The position numbers and the translations under genes are program-made. Below are positions 1 through 5,502 of a stretch of 7,255 nt of DNA, in pieces (position 1 is the stretch's first letter; every line of letters starts with the position of its first letter). The notes under the pieces are model-generated. The model made no database searches. It saw only the letters and a list, made by a program, of their open reading frames with translations, and had not been told where the DNA came from. Source of the DNA: JBKHBQ01 sp046542305 (GTDB lineage Bacteria; Bacteroidota; Bacteroidia; Bacteroidales; 4484-276); NCBI GenBank assembly GCA_046542305.1, contig JBKHBQ010000197.1, positions 1 to 7,255 on the forward strand. The letters are read 5' to 3'.

Positions 1-36
1 GTACGGATCGGCATTCTTCAAAATTTCCACACGGCC

Positions 37-67
37 TTTCCCAAATCCGCAGGGTTCATTATTTTTG
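37..67 (+). promoter_or_regulatory. Candidate Bacteroidota-type promoter of ftcD
   Basis: TATTTTTG at 60-67 matches the TAnnTTTG -7 consensus of the Bacteroidota primary sigma factor. TTTC at 37-40, 19 bases upstream, is one mismatch from the TTTG -33 element. Transcription would start near 74 and leave a leader of about 43 bases before the ftcD ATG, suggesting that ftcD can be transcribed on its own. No Shine-Dalgarno sequence precedes the ATG, as is common in this phylum. Based on motif and spacing only. Confidence 0.5.
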
Positions 68-116
68 CTGCTGATTTCTGGTTCAGATATTTAAAAAACT
101 TAGAAAACATACAATT

Positions 117-1802
117 ATGAAGAAATTAATCGAATGCGTTCCGAATTTCAGTGAAGGTAAGGATATGTCGGTGATCAAACAGATCACGGCCGAGATAGAA
201 GCCGTCGACGGGGTGAAACTGCTCGATGTGGATCCGGGTGCCGCCACCAACCGTACGGTGGTTACCTTTGTAGGTACGCCCGATGAGGTGATCGAAGCAG
301 CCTTCCGTGCCGTAAAAAAAGCTTCGCAGGTGATCGACATGAGTAAACACAAGGGCGAGCACCCTCGCATGGGCGCCACCGATGTGTGTCCGCTGGTGCC
401 GGTATCCAACATCTCCATGAAAGAAACGGTGGAATACGCCCGCCAACTGGCCAAACGCATTGGTACGGAACTGGAAATTCCGGTGTACTGCTACGAAAAT
501 GCGGCCTTTAAGCCGGAGCGCCGCAACCTGGCCACCTGCCGCTCGGGCGAATATGAAGGGCTGCCCGACAAACTGGCCAAACCGGAATGGAAACCCGATT
601 TCGGACCTGCCAAATTCAATGCCCGTGCCGGCGCTACCGCCGTGGGGGCACGCGATTTCCTGGTGGCTTACAACATCAACCTCAACACTACCTCTACCCG
701 GCGCGCCAATGCCATCGCATTCGACATCCGCGAACGCGGAAGGGTGAAGCGCGAAGGGCATCCCGTCACCGGAAAGATCGTGAAGGATGAAAAAGGAAAC
801 AAGGTATATATTCCGGGTACGCTCAAAGCCGTAAAGGGCATCGGATGGTTTATCGAGGAATACGGCATCGCCCAGATTTCGCTCAACCTGACCAACATCA
901 GCATTACCCCGGTGCATGTGGCTTTTGAGGAAGCCAGCAGGAAAGCTGATGAAAGAGGCATCCGCGTGACCGGCTCGGAACTGGTGGGGCTTATTCCGCT
1001 CAAAGCCTTGCTGGATGCCGGCAAGCACTTCCTCAGGAAGCAAAAGCGGTCGGTGGGGATTTCGGAGGAGGAGATCATTAAGATCGCGGTGAAATCACTG
1101 GGTCTCGACGACCTGAAACCTTTCAATCCCAAAGAAAAGATCATCGAATACATGATCGAGGATGACAAATCGGACAAACTGGTGGATATGGACCTGCGCG
1201 CTTTCGCCAACGAAACAGCCTCCGAATCGCCGGCACCCGGCGGCGGATCAATTTCGGCCTATGTAGGTGCACTGGGCGTCTCGCTTGGAACGATGGTAGC
1301 CAACCTGTCGTCGCATAAGCGCGGCTGGGATGAGCGCTGGGAAGAATTCTCAGACCATGCTGAAAAGGGACAGGCCCTGAAGGATGAATTGCTGCACCTG
1401 GTAGATGAGGATACCCGCGCCTTCAACAAAATCATGGATGCTTTCGGCATGCCCAAAGGCACCGACGAAGAAAAGCAGGCCCGCAAGAATGCCATTGAGG
1501 CAGCCTCGAAATATGCCATGGAAATTCCTTTCAGGGTGATGCAGAAATCCCTCGAATCCATGGAAGTGATGAAAGCCATGGCCGAAAGCGGCAACCCGAA
1601 CTCGGTTTCCGATGCCGGAGTAGGGGCATTGTGTGCAAGAACCGCCGTGCGCGGCGCCTTTATGAACGTGCGCATCAACGCCTCCGGTGTGGAGGACAAG
1701 GACTTTGTGAACGACCTGCTGGAAAAAGGCAAAGACCTCGAAGACAAAGCCGCTGCCATGGAACAGGAAATTGTGAAACTGGTGGATGAGAAGATTGGGT
1801 AG
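117..1802 (+). CDS. ftcD: Bifunctional glutamate formimidoyltransferase / formimidoyltetrahydrofolate cyclodeaminase
   Basis: This cytoplasmic enzyme ends the histidine degradation route that passes through formiminoglutamate. It moves the formimino group from formiminoglutamate to tetrahydrofolate, releasing glutamate, then deaminates the product to 5,10-methenyl-THF and ammonia. The 561-residue protein is close to the 541 residues of human FTCD. Residues 1-330 are the transferase: it opens MKKLIECVPNFSEG and has HPRMGATD at 82-89, with His82 in the place of the catalytic His82 of the mammalian enzyme. A linker leads to the cyclodeaminase domain from about residue 355, with the glycine-rich PAPGGGS at 372-378 and NPNSVSDAGVGA at 493-504. 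The start is the only sensible ATG before the conserved N-terminus. No other hut gene lies in the window. It has its own likely promoter and a terminator directly after it. It is intact, with no frameshift. Confidence 0.97.
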   Translation: MKKLIECVPNFSEGKDMSVIKQITAEIEAVDGVKLLDVDPGAATNRTVVTFVGTPDEVIEAAFRAVKKASQVIDMSKHKGEHPRMGATDVCPLVPVSNISMKETVEYARQLAKRIGTELEIPVYCYENAAFKPERRNLATCRSGEYEGLPDKLAKPEWKPDFGPAKFNARAGATAVGARDFLVAYNINLNTTSTRRANAIAFDIRERGRVKREGHPVTGKIVKDEKGNKVYIPGTLKAVKGIGWFIEEYGIAQISLNLTNISITPVHVAFEEASRKADERGIRVTGSELVGLIPLKALLDAGKHFLRKQKRSVGISEEEIIKIAVKSLGLDDLKPFNPKEKIIEYMIEDDKSDKLVDMDLRAFANETASESPAPGGGSISAYVGALGVSLGTMVANLSSHKRGWDERWEEFSDHAEKGQALKDELLHLVDEDTRAFNKIMDAFGMPKGTDEEKQARKNAIEAASKYAMEIPFRVMQKSLESMEVMKAMAESGNPNSVSDAGVGALCARTAVRGAFMNVRINASGVEDKDFVNDLLEKGKDLEDKAAAMEQEIVKLVDEKIG

Positions 1803-1824
1803 AAAATGTTTTTTACAATCACAT

Positions 1825-1856
1825 AACCCGGCACACTCTGCGGCCGGGTTTTTTAT
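1825..1856 (+). terminator. Rho-independent terminator of ftcD
   Basis: A perfect 8-bp stem AACCCGGC (1825-1832) / GCCGGGTT (1843-1850) closes a 10-base loop, and a run of T continues through 1854. It begins 22 bases after the ftcD stop, so ftcD is the last gene of its transcript. Confidence 0.9.
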
Positions 1857-1886
1857 TATTTCTGATCCGCGACAGCGTGGAAGCTG

Positions 1887-1927
1887 AAAAAAAAGCCCGC
1901 TCAAACATTGTTGACCGGGCATTTTTT
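1887..1927 (-). terminator. Hairpin terminator for the small membrane protein gene, possibly bidirectional
   Basis: GCCCGCTCAA (1895-1904) and TTGACCGGGC (1911-1920) form a 10-bp stem with one C-C mismatch around a 6-base loop. Eight A precede it (1887-1894) and six T follow it (1922-1927), so it has a U-tract on either strand. On the minus strand it lies about 36 bases after the stop of the 79-residue gene and ends in eight U, so that is its most likely job. On the plus strand it would back up the ftcD terminator. Confidence 0.85.
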
Positions 1928-1956
1928 GGGAGGTATTGAATAAAAGCACAAATCTC

Positions 1957-2196
1957 TTAACCGGGTTGCTGCTGTTCGTTGCACACTTCCTTCTTGTTGT
2001 TTTTGGCGATGATCCATACAAAAAATACAAGGGATGCTCCGATGAGGCTTATGGCCAGCGGGCAGTATGCATCGCAGTAAAATTTATCCTGTGCCCCGAA
2101 GATGCTGGAGGTGGTGCCGAAAGCCACCAGGATCAGGTAATCCATAAACAGGATGACGGGCAGTAAAAAAAGACATTTACACGCAAAAGGCTTCAT
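1957..2196 (-). CDS. Small two-helix membrane protein of unknown function
   Basis: I do not recognise this 79-residue protein. It has a short N-terminus with Cys6 and Cys8, a hydrophobic helix at about residues 9-27, a loop at 28-43, a second helix at about 47-64, then a basic tail (KNNKKE). Cys41 and Cys45 (CDAYC) lie in the loop just before helix 2. The alternation of two helices with a positively charged end is what a real inner-membrane protein shows. The gene has a matching -7 box, a terminator with a U-tract on its strand, and no competing gene. It is divergent from the Crp/Fnr-type regulator across 179 bases, so it may be a target of that regulator. Any role, for example in redox sensing through the cysteines, is a guess. 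It could still be a chance reading frame, but the flanking signals argue against that. Confidence 0.72.
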   Translation of the reverse strand: MKPFACKCLFLLPVILFMDYLILVAFGTTSSIFGAQDKFYCDAYCPLAISLIGASLVFFVWIIAKNNKKEVCNEQQQPG

Positions 2197-2225
2197 AATC
2201 CATTCATTTTATGTTCAATAAATAA

Positions 2226-2247
2226 AGATATTTAGATTTGAATATCT
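2226..2247. repeat. AT-rich inverted repeat in the divergent control region
   Basis: AGATATT (2226-2232) and AATATCT (2241-2247) are perfect 7-base inverted arms separated by 8 bases. The repeat covers the predicted transcription start and first 20 bases of the small membrane gene. It could be an operator or a weak leader hairpin. With only A-T rich arms it may also be chance. Confidence 0.35.
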
Positions 2248-2251
2248 ATAG

Positions 2252-2284
2252 CAAAGATACGGATCATATGCCCCTGATGTCAAT
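2252..2284 (-). promoter_or_regulatory. Candidate promoter of the small membrane protein gene
   Basis: On the minus strand TATCTTTG (2259-2252) matches TAnnTTTG exactly. ATTG (2284-2281), 21 bases upstream, is one mismatch from TTTG. Transcription would start near 2245, giving a leader of about 48 bases to the ATG at 2196. The inverted repeat at 2226-2247 falls on this start region. Confidence 0.55.
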
Positions 2285-2314
2285 GAGCGGTGTGTGAATA
2301 TTGGGGATTTTCTG

Positions 2315-2330
2315 TGTGATATTTGTCACA
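2315..2330. promoter_or_regulatory. Perfect CRP-type operator dyad upstream of the regulator gene
   Basis: TGTGATATTTGTCACA is a perfect TGTGA-N6-TCACA dyad, the classical CRP site form. Its centre lies about 38 bases before the predicted transcription start of the regulator gene, and its N6 spacer contains that promoter's TTTG -33 box (2322-2325), so a bound protein should block the promoter. The regulator has a recognition helix of the CRP RExxxR type, which fits this half-site. A second TGTGTGA at 2291-2297 repeats 2313-2319 exactly 22 bases upstream, two helical turns, but has no matching right half. Confidence 0.7.
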
Positions 2331-2354
2331 TATGTAAAAAATTAACTATTTTTG
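2322..2354 (+). promoter_or_regulatory. Promoter of the Crp/Fnr-family regulator gene
   Basis: TTTG (2322-2325), a 21-base spacer and TATTTTTG (2347-2354) match both Bacteroidota promoter elements without a mismatch. Transcription should start near 2361, only about 15 bases before the ATG at 2376. This rules against the TTG at 2352 as start codon, because it lies inside the -7 box. The dyad at 2315-2330 overlaps the -33 element. Confidence 0.68.
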
Positions 2355-2375
2355 TTCGATCAATATGCAGGGCAA

Positions 2376-3071
2376 ATGTTAGGGAATCCGTCCATAAAAA
2401 ACTGCCGTTTGTGCGATGAAGGTTTTTGTGCCGTTTCGGTGCTGTCCGACAGCGAGATCGGAATCCTGCAGAACAACTGCTGGGAAGCGGCTTTGTCCAA
2501 GGGCGAGGTGATTTATCACCAGGGTTCGCTTACCTCCCACATCGTGTATGTACGCTCGGGTCTGGTGGTGGAGTATCAGAAAGGTTCCGGTGGCCGCGAT
2601 CAGATTGTGCAGATCGTGAAAAGCCGCTCTTACCTTGCGCTGCATTCGCTCTTTGGCGACCGCATCAACCACTATTCTTACCGCGCCCTCGAAGACATCA
2701 GAATCTGCCATATCGATGTGGATGCTTTTAAACATCTGGTAAAGGAGAACGGGAGATTTGCCTACGAAATTCTGGTGTCGGTCTGTAAGGACAGCCTGAG
2801 CAGCCATCACCGTTTTTTAAACATCAATGCCAAGCAAACCTTTGGCAAGGTGGCGGATGCCATGTTGTATTTTTCCAATGTTGTTTACGGCAGTCAGCGT
2901 TTCCGGCTTTCCCTCACGCGCTCGGATATCGGGGCGCTCATCGGGATTTCGCGCGAAAGCACCACACGTGCCCTGAACAAACTCCAGCACGATGGCATCA
3001 TTAAAATCGAAGGTCAGCAAATCAGCATCCTGGATCAGCAGCAGCTCGAAAAAATCAGCAGGACCGGATAG
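2376..3071 (+). CDS. Crp/Fnr-family transcriptional regulator, FNR-like with four candidate Fe-S cysteines
   Basis: A 231-residue DNA-binding regulator: an N-terminal cysteine cluster, a cyclic-nucleotide-type beta-roll at about residues 20-120, a dimer helix at about 120-150, and a winged helix-turn-helix at about 165-225. Cys10, Cys13 and Cys18 form CxxCxxxxC, and Cys111 (ALEDIRIC) aligns with Cys122 of E. coli FNR (ALETSMVC), the fourth ligand of its oxygen-sensing [4Fe-4S] cluster. C-x5-L around Cys18 also aligns with the region after FNR Cys29; the cluster is one residue shorter than FNR's. The recognition helix SRESTTR (192-198) has Arg193, Glu194 and Arg198 in the CRP spacing, which predicts TGTGA half-sites. 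I chose the ATG at 2376 because an in-frame TTG at 2352 sits in the promoter. Autoregulation is likely through the adjacent dyad. Oxygen or redox sensing is inferred; nitric oxide or another ligand is possible. Confidence 0.92.
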   Translation: MLGNPSIKNCRLCDEGFCAVSVLSDSEIGILQNNCWEAALSKGEVIYHQGSLTSHIVYVRSGLVVEYQKGSGGRDQIVQIVKSRSYLALHSLFGDRINHYSYRALEDIRICHIDVDAFKHLVKENGRFAYEILVSVCKDSLSSHHRFLNINAKQTFGKVADAMLYFSNVVYGSQRFRLSLTRSDIGALIGISRESTTRALNKLQHDGIIKIEGQQISILDQQQLEKISRTG

Positions 3072-3165
3072 CCCTTCATGCCGCCGAACCTGCATCCATC
3101 CTGTTTCACCATTAATTTCACCATCCTGACAAATCCGTTCGCACCGGTAAAGCGGATCACCTGTC

Positions 3166-3793
3166 AATCAGAAATGATGTGGATTGAATCGGGGCCGGCA
3201 TTAAACAAAAGATCGATCATGCTAAGTCCCTGAATAAAACCGTGTTTTTCTCCGAAGGTTTGGTGGTAGGGGCGGAAGGTAAAATGGTGGAACGTCTTTT
3301 TTGGATGAAGCGCTTCGCGTAAATCAAGCATGTTTTCAGGCGCCGGATCGAAGGATCGGGTGAGGTGTATTTTTTTTCCGATTCCCAAAAGGTCCATCAG
3401 CACCTGCATCAGTGCGAGGTTGAAATCCAGCAGGCGATGGTAAGGCTTGTTGAAAAAAGGTTCCAGACTGTCGTGGTAATAAAGGAAAAACGGCGAATTG
3501 GCATAGGCTGACCGGATGGCCCGCCAGTGCAGCGCCTGCCAGTTTTCATGATCCGAAAGCAGCACATCCCTGGTCCGGGTGTGGTTGCCATGGATTTTAT
3601 TTACAGGGATGCTCAGGGGAAGCTTTCCGTTGGCGGTGTAGATTTCGCAGCGGTTGCGATAGGTTTGCTTGGGATAGGTTTCGTGCTGTTCAACCCATAC
3701 TTCACCCGCCTTCATCATCATGCCGAAATAATGCACCGGCGGGAGATATGCCACCGGCAAAAGCAGCTTGCTTATCGATGTACTGCGATCCAT
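3166..3793 (-). CDS. WbqC-like family protein
   Basis: A 209-residue soluble protein of the WbqC-like family, found in Bacteroidota and in some O-antigen clusters; the family's biochemical activity is not established. Visible family marks are LLPVAYLPPVHYF near the N-terminus (11-23), QTYRNRC at 43-49, WQALHWRAIRSAYANSPFF at 85-103, and the C-terminal block FIQGLSMIDLLFNAGPDS at 186-203. There is no signal peptide or membrane segment. The start at 3793 is the only ATG before the conserved N-terminal block; the next methionines come after it. The gene stands alone: an upstream terminator separates it from the thioredoxin genes, and it converges on the regulator gene across a 92-base gap with no clear terminator. 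The family call is from motif memory; I assign no reaction. The stop codon occupies 3164-3166. Confidence 0.87.
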
Positions 3794-3797
3794 GTGG

Positions 3798-3805
3798 CAA
3801 AATTA
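3798..3805 (-). promoter_or_regulatory. Weak candidate -7 box of the WbqC-like gene
   Basis: Minus-strand TAATTTTG (3805-3798) fits TAnnTTTG but lies only 4 bases before the ATG at 3793. If used, the mRNA would begin at or next to the start codon and be nearly leaderless. No -33 element is seen at the right distance. No better box is found between here and the terminator at 3914-3949. Confidence 0.25.
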
Positions 3806-3913
3806 CCTTTTTCAGGAAATTTTCAGCCGCCGGGCATCATCCGCCTGAAGGTTTCAAATTATTTTTCATATCTGTTTTTATCCTGGTCCCTTTTCTGGTT
3901 TTCCTTTTTCACC

Positions 3914-3949
3914 AAAAAAAAGGTGCAATACCGCAGTATCGCACCTTTT
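3914..3949 (-). terminator. Rho-independent terminator of the thioredoxin pair
   Basis: A 14-bp stem (3918-3931 with 3936-3949, one A-C mismatch at 3927/3940) closes a CGCA tetraloop. On the minus strand it is followed by U from the A-tract 3914-3921. It lies 26 bases after the stop of the cytoplasmic thioredoxin and ends that operon. Confidence 0.9.
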
Positions 3950-3974
3950 AAGAAAACAAGTGTTACAAGTTTAT

Positions 3975-4352
3975 TTAATTCTTCGAAACTTCTTCTTTCG
4001 GATTTTTCAGCAGCACATCTTCAATCACCTGCTTGAGCGTGTCTTTCGGAAGGGCGCCCTGTGCCATCTGTGGCTGTTCGTCTGTGGGGCAGAACAGCAG
4101 CGACGGAATGCTGCGGATGCCGAATGCAGCCGATAATTCCTGCTGCTCCTCGGTATCGATCTTGTAAATATTGATCTTGCCCTTGTATTCTTCCTGCAGT
4201 TCTTCCAGGATCGGGGCCACCATTTTGCAGGGCTGGCACCAGTCGGCATAAAAATCAATTACGCAGGGCAGGTCGCCCTGAAATTTCCATTCTTTATTTT
4301 CTTCGAAATTAAATACTTTTTCCAGAAATGTTTCTTTTGTTAAATGTTCCAT
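3975..4352 (-). CDS. Thioredoxin, cytoplasmic, with WCQPC active site
   Basis: A 125-residue thioredoxin-fold protein that should reduce disulfides in the cytoplasm, or act as an oxidoreductase partner, using Cys39 and Cys42. The active site reads WCQPCK (38-43), where classical thioredoxins have WCGPC; the Gly to Gln change is expected to shift redox potential or partner choice. Asp33 (VIDFY) corresponds to the buried Asp26 of E. coli thioredoxin, and the cis-proline is Pro83 in SIPS. It has two further cysteines, Cys30 and Cys88. There is no signal peptide, so it stays in the cytoplasm. It begins 42 bases after the paralogous lipoprotein thioredoxin with no terminator or promoter between, so the two are probably one operon. 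It has a short N-terminal extension and a Lys/Glu-rich tail, slightly longer than the usual 105-110 residues. Confidence 0.93.
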   Translation of the reverse strand: MEHLTKETFLEKVFNFEENKEWKFQGDLPCVIDFYADWCQPCKMVAPILEELQEEYKGKINIYKIDTEEQQELSAAFGIRSIPSLLFCPTDEQPQMAQGALPKDTLKQVIEDVLLKNPKEEVSKN

Positions 4353-4394
4353 AATAGCAATAGGTTTTGCGAATTAACTTTTGCTAATCCTTGA

Positions 4395-4898
4395 TTATTC
4401 GTTTAATAAAACTTCGTTGATAATTTTTTCGAACGTGGCCTTGTCCTTGAATCCCCGGTCCATTTGCGGCTGACCTTCGGCGGGGATGTAAAGAAAGGTG
4501 GGAATGCTCGACACCTGGAATACTGCTGCCAGTTCGCGTTCCACCTGCGTATCTATTTTGTAAATATTTATCTCGCCGGCATAGTCCTTCGAGAGTTCTT
4601 CAAGTATCGGAGCCACCATTTTACAGGGCTTGCACCAGTCGGCATAAAAATCGATAATGGCCGGTTTGTCGCCTTCGTAAATCCATTGTTGCGGGTTTAG
4701 CTCGTAATCCCAGATTTTTTCCTTGAAGGTTTCTTTGGTAAGAAATTCAGGTTTGGCCGTTTCGTTGTCCGATCCGGAAGGATTCGAAACCGTGGTTTCG
4801 GATTTGCCGGCTGCTGATTCGTTTCCTGATGATGAACAGGCACTGCCGCTGAAACTGAGCATCAGGGCCAGCATGAAGATTGAACTGATTTTTTTCAT
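4395..4898 (-). CDS. Thioredoxin-domain lipoprotein with WCKPC active site
   Basis: A 167-residue membrane-anchored thioredoxin. Residues 1-20 are a lipoprotein signal peptide (MKKISSIFMLALM, then SFSGSA) ending before Cys21, the likely lipidated residue; the lipobox GSAC is loose. A Ser/Gly/Asn/Glu-rich linker runs to about residue 50, followed by a complete thioredoxin fold with WCKPCK at 88-93, buried Asp83 and cis-Pro133. Lysine replaces the usual Gly of the CGPC motif. It probably works in the cell envelope as a thiol-disulfide exchanger; the reductase that would recharge it is not in the window. I chose the ATG at 4898, because the in-frame ATG nine codons upstream (4925) would lie almost on the predicted transcription start and puts Asn/His before the signal peptide. 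First gene of the likely operon with the cytoplasmic paralogue. Confidence 0.9.
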   Translation of the reverse strand: MKKISSIFMLALMLSFSGSACSSSGNESAAGKSETTVSNPSGSDNETAKPEFLTKETFKEKIWDYELNPQQWIYEGDKPAIIDFYADWCKPCKMVAPILEELSKDYAGEINIYKIDTQVERELAAVFQVSSIPTFLYIPAEGQPQMDRGFKDKATFEKIINEVLLNE

Positions 4899-4935
4899 AT
4901 GGTTAAACGTTTTATTGTGATTCATTTTTCGAATG

Positions 4936-4943
4936 CAAATATA
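4936..4943 (-). promoter_or_regulatory. Candidate -7 box of the thioredoxin operon
   Basis: Minus-strand TATATTTG (4943-4936) matches TAnnTTTG and places transcription start near 4929, giving about 31 bases of leader to the ATG at 4898. No good TTTG is found 19-21 bases upstream, only AT-rich sequence. It faces away from the plus-strand box at 4987-4994, so the two genes have divergent promoters. Confidence 0.45.
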
Positions 4944-4986
4944 TAAATAATTTTACAATTAAATCGTTTTAGTATCACTTTTTAAC

Positions 4987-4994
4987 TATTTTTG
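4987..4994 (+). promoter_or_regulatory. Candidate -7 box of the zinc-ribbon protein gene
   Basis: TATTTTTG matches TAnnTTTG. It predicts a start near 5001 and a leader of about 70 bases to the ATG at 5072. The -33 region (CGTTTT, near 4965-4970) is imperfect and closely spaced. The same box would make the in-frame GTG at 5003 essentially leaderless. Confidence 0.4.
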
Positions 4995-5071
4995 CAATTA
5001 CCGTGCTAAAGCCGGATATTTCTTTTTTCCGGTCACAACGACACGATTTTGGGATTAATGTGGATGAAGAG

Positions 5072-5497
5072 ATGAAAAATACATTTGTTAAACTTAAGCC
5101 GATCGAGTTCAGATCGGTGTTTTCGGACGAAGAAAAGTGCCTTGAATTTTTGGCAGGTGAAAAGTGGCAAAATGGCTTTGTTTGCAGGAAATGCGGCCAT
5201 ACCAACTTTTGCAAGGGCAAAACCCCTCATTCGCGCAGGTGCACCCGGTGCAAGCATGACGAATCGGCAACGGCCCACACCATTTTTCACCGTTGCAAGA
5301 TCCCGCTCACGGAAGCTTTTGAGATTGCATACCTGGTGTGCAGCACCCCCGGCATTTCGTCATACGACATTTCGCGTCGCCTGGAGAAGCGGCAGATGAC
5401 CTGCTGGAAATTCAAAAAGAAGATCACTGAATGCATCGAACGGCACGGTGATATTACCTTTACCGAGGAGAATGCGGAACCGGCAGGGAATGCCTGA
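5072..5497 (+). CDS. Stand-alone zinc-ribbon protein related to the N-terminus of IS1595-family transposases
   Basis: A 141-residue protein resembling the N-terminal DNA-binding part of IS1595-type transposases. It has a zinc ribbon with Cys38-x2-Cys41 and Cys57-x2-Cys60, then the family-like stretch (ATAHTIFHRCKIPLTEAFEI) and a helix-turn-helix-like segment at about 91-120 (STPGISSYDISRRLEKRQMT...W). The DDE/DDN catalytic domain that should follow is absent: translation stops at residue 141 and the neighbouring gene begins 5 bases later on the other strand. It therefore cannot transpose, and is either a decayed remnant or a co-opted DNA-binding protein. No frameshift or inverted repeats flank it, which favours a stable small protein. 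The GTG at 5003 would add 23 residues unlike the family start, so I prefer the ATG at 5072. Function unknown. Confidence 0.75.
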   Translation: MKNTFVKLKPIEFRSVFSDEEKCLEFLAGEKWQNGFVCRKCGHTNFCKGKTPHSRRCTRCKHDESATAHTIFHRCKIPLTEAFEIAYLVCSTPGISSYDISRRLEKRQMTCWKFKKKITECIERHGDITFTEENAEPAGNA

Positions 5498-5502
5498 TCC
5501 TG

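Noticed and set aside
18..110. Minus-strand 30-codon frame starting MFSKFFKYLNQKS
   Set aside because: Too short, with no promoter, no ribosome site and no known relation. It overlaps the ftcD promoter.
1..120. Plus-strand frame open from position 1 to TGA at 118-120, overlapping the ftcD ATG as ATGA
   Set aside because: Its 39 visible residues have no recognisable family character and the stretch contains the likely ftcD promoter, so it is probably not the end of an upstream gene. It cannot be excluded from this window alone.
126..1043. Long open frame on the minus strand opposite ftcD (305 codons), and similar ones at 668-1210 and 1259-1834
   Set aside because: They lie inside the firmly identified ftcD gene. 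Their translations match no family that I know, so they are antisense shadows of a codon-biased gene.
2352..2375. TTG at 2352 as the start of the regulator
   Set aside because: It lies inside the TATTTTTG -7 element, before the predicted transcription start. The ATG at 2376 is a better choice.
3072..3163. Possible hairpin in the 92-base gap between the convergent regulator and WbqC-like genes (ATCCG ... CGGAT)
   Set aside because: Only a 5-base stem with a long loop and no T-tract; not a credible terminator.
5003..5071. GTG at 5003 as the start of the zinc-ribbon protein
   Set aside because: It is about 8 bases after the candidate -7 box, and the extra 23 residues look unlike the family's N-terminus. 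The ATG at 5072 is preferred, without full certainty.
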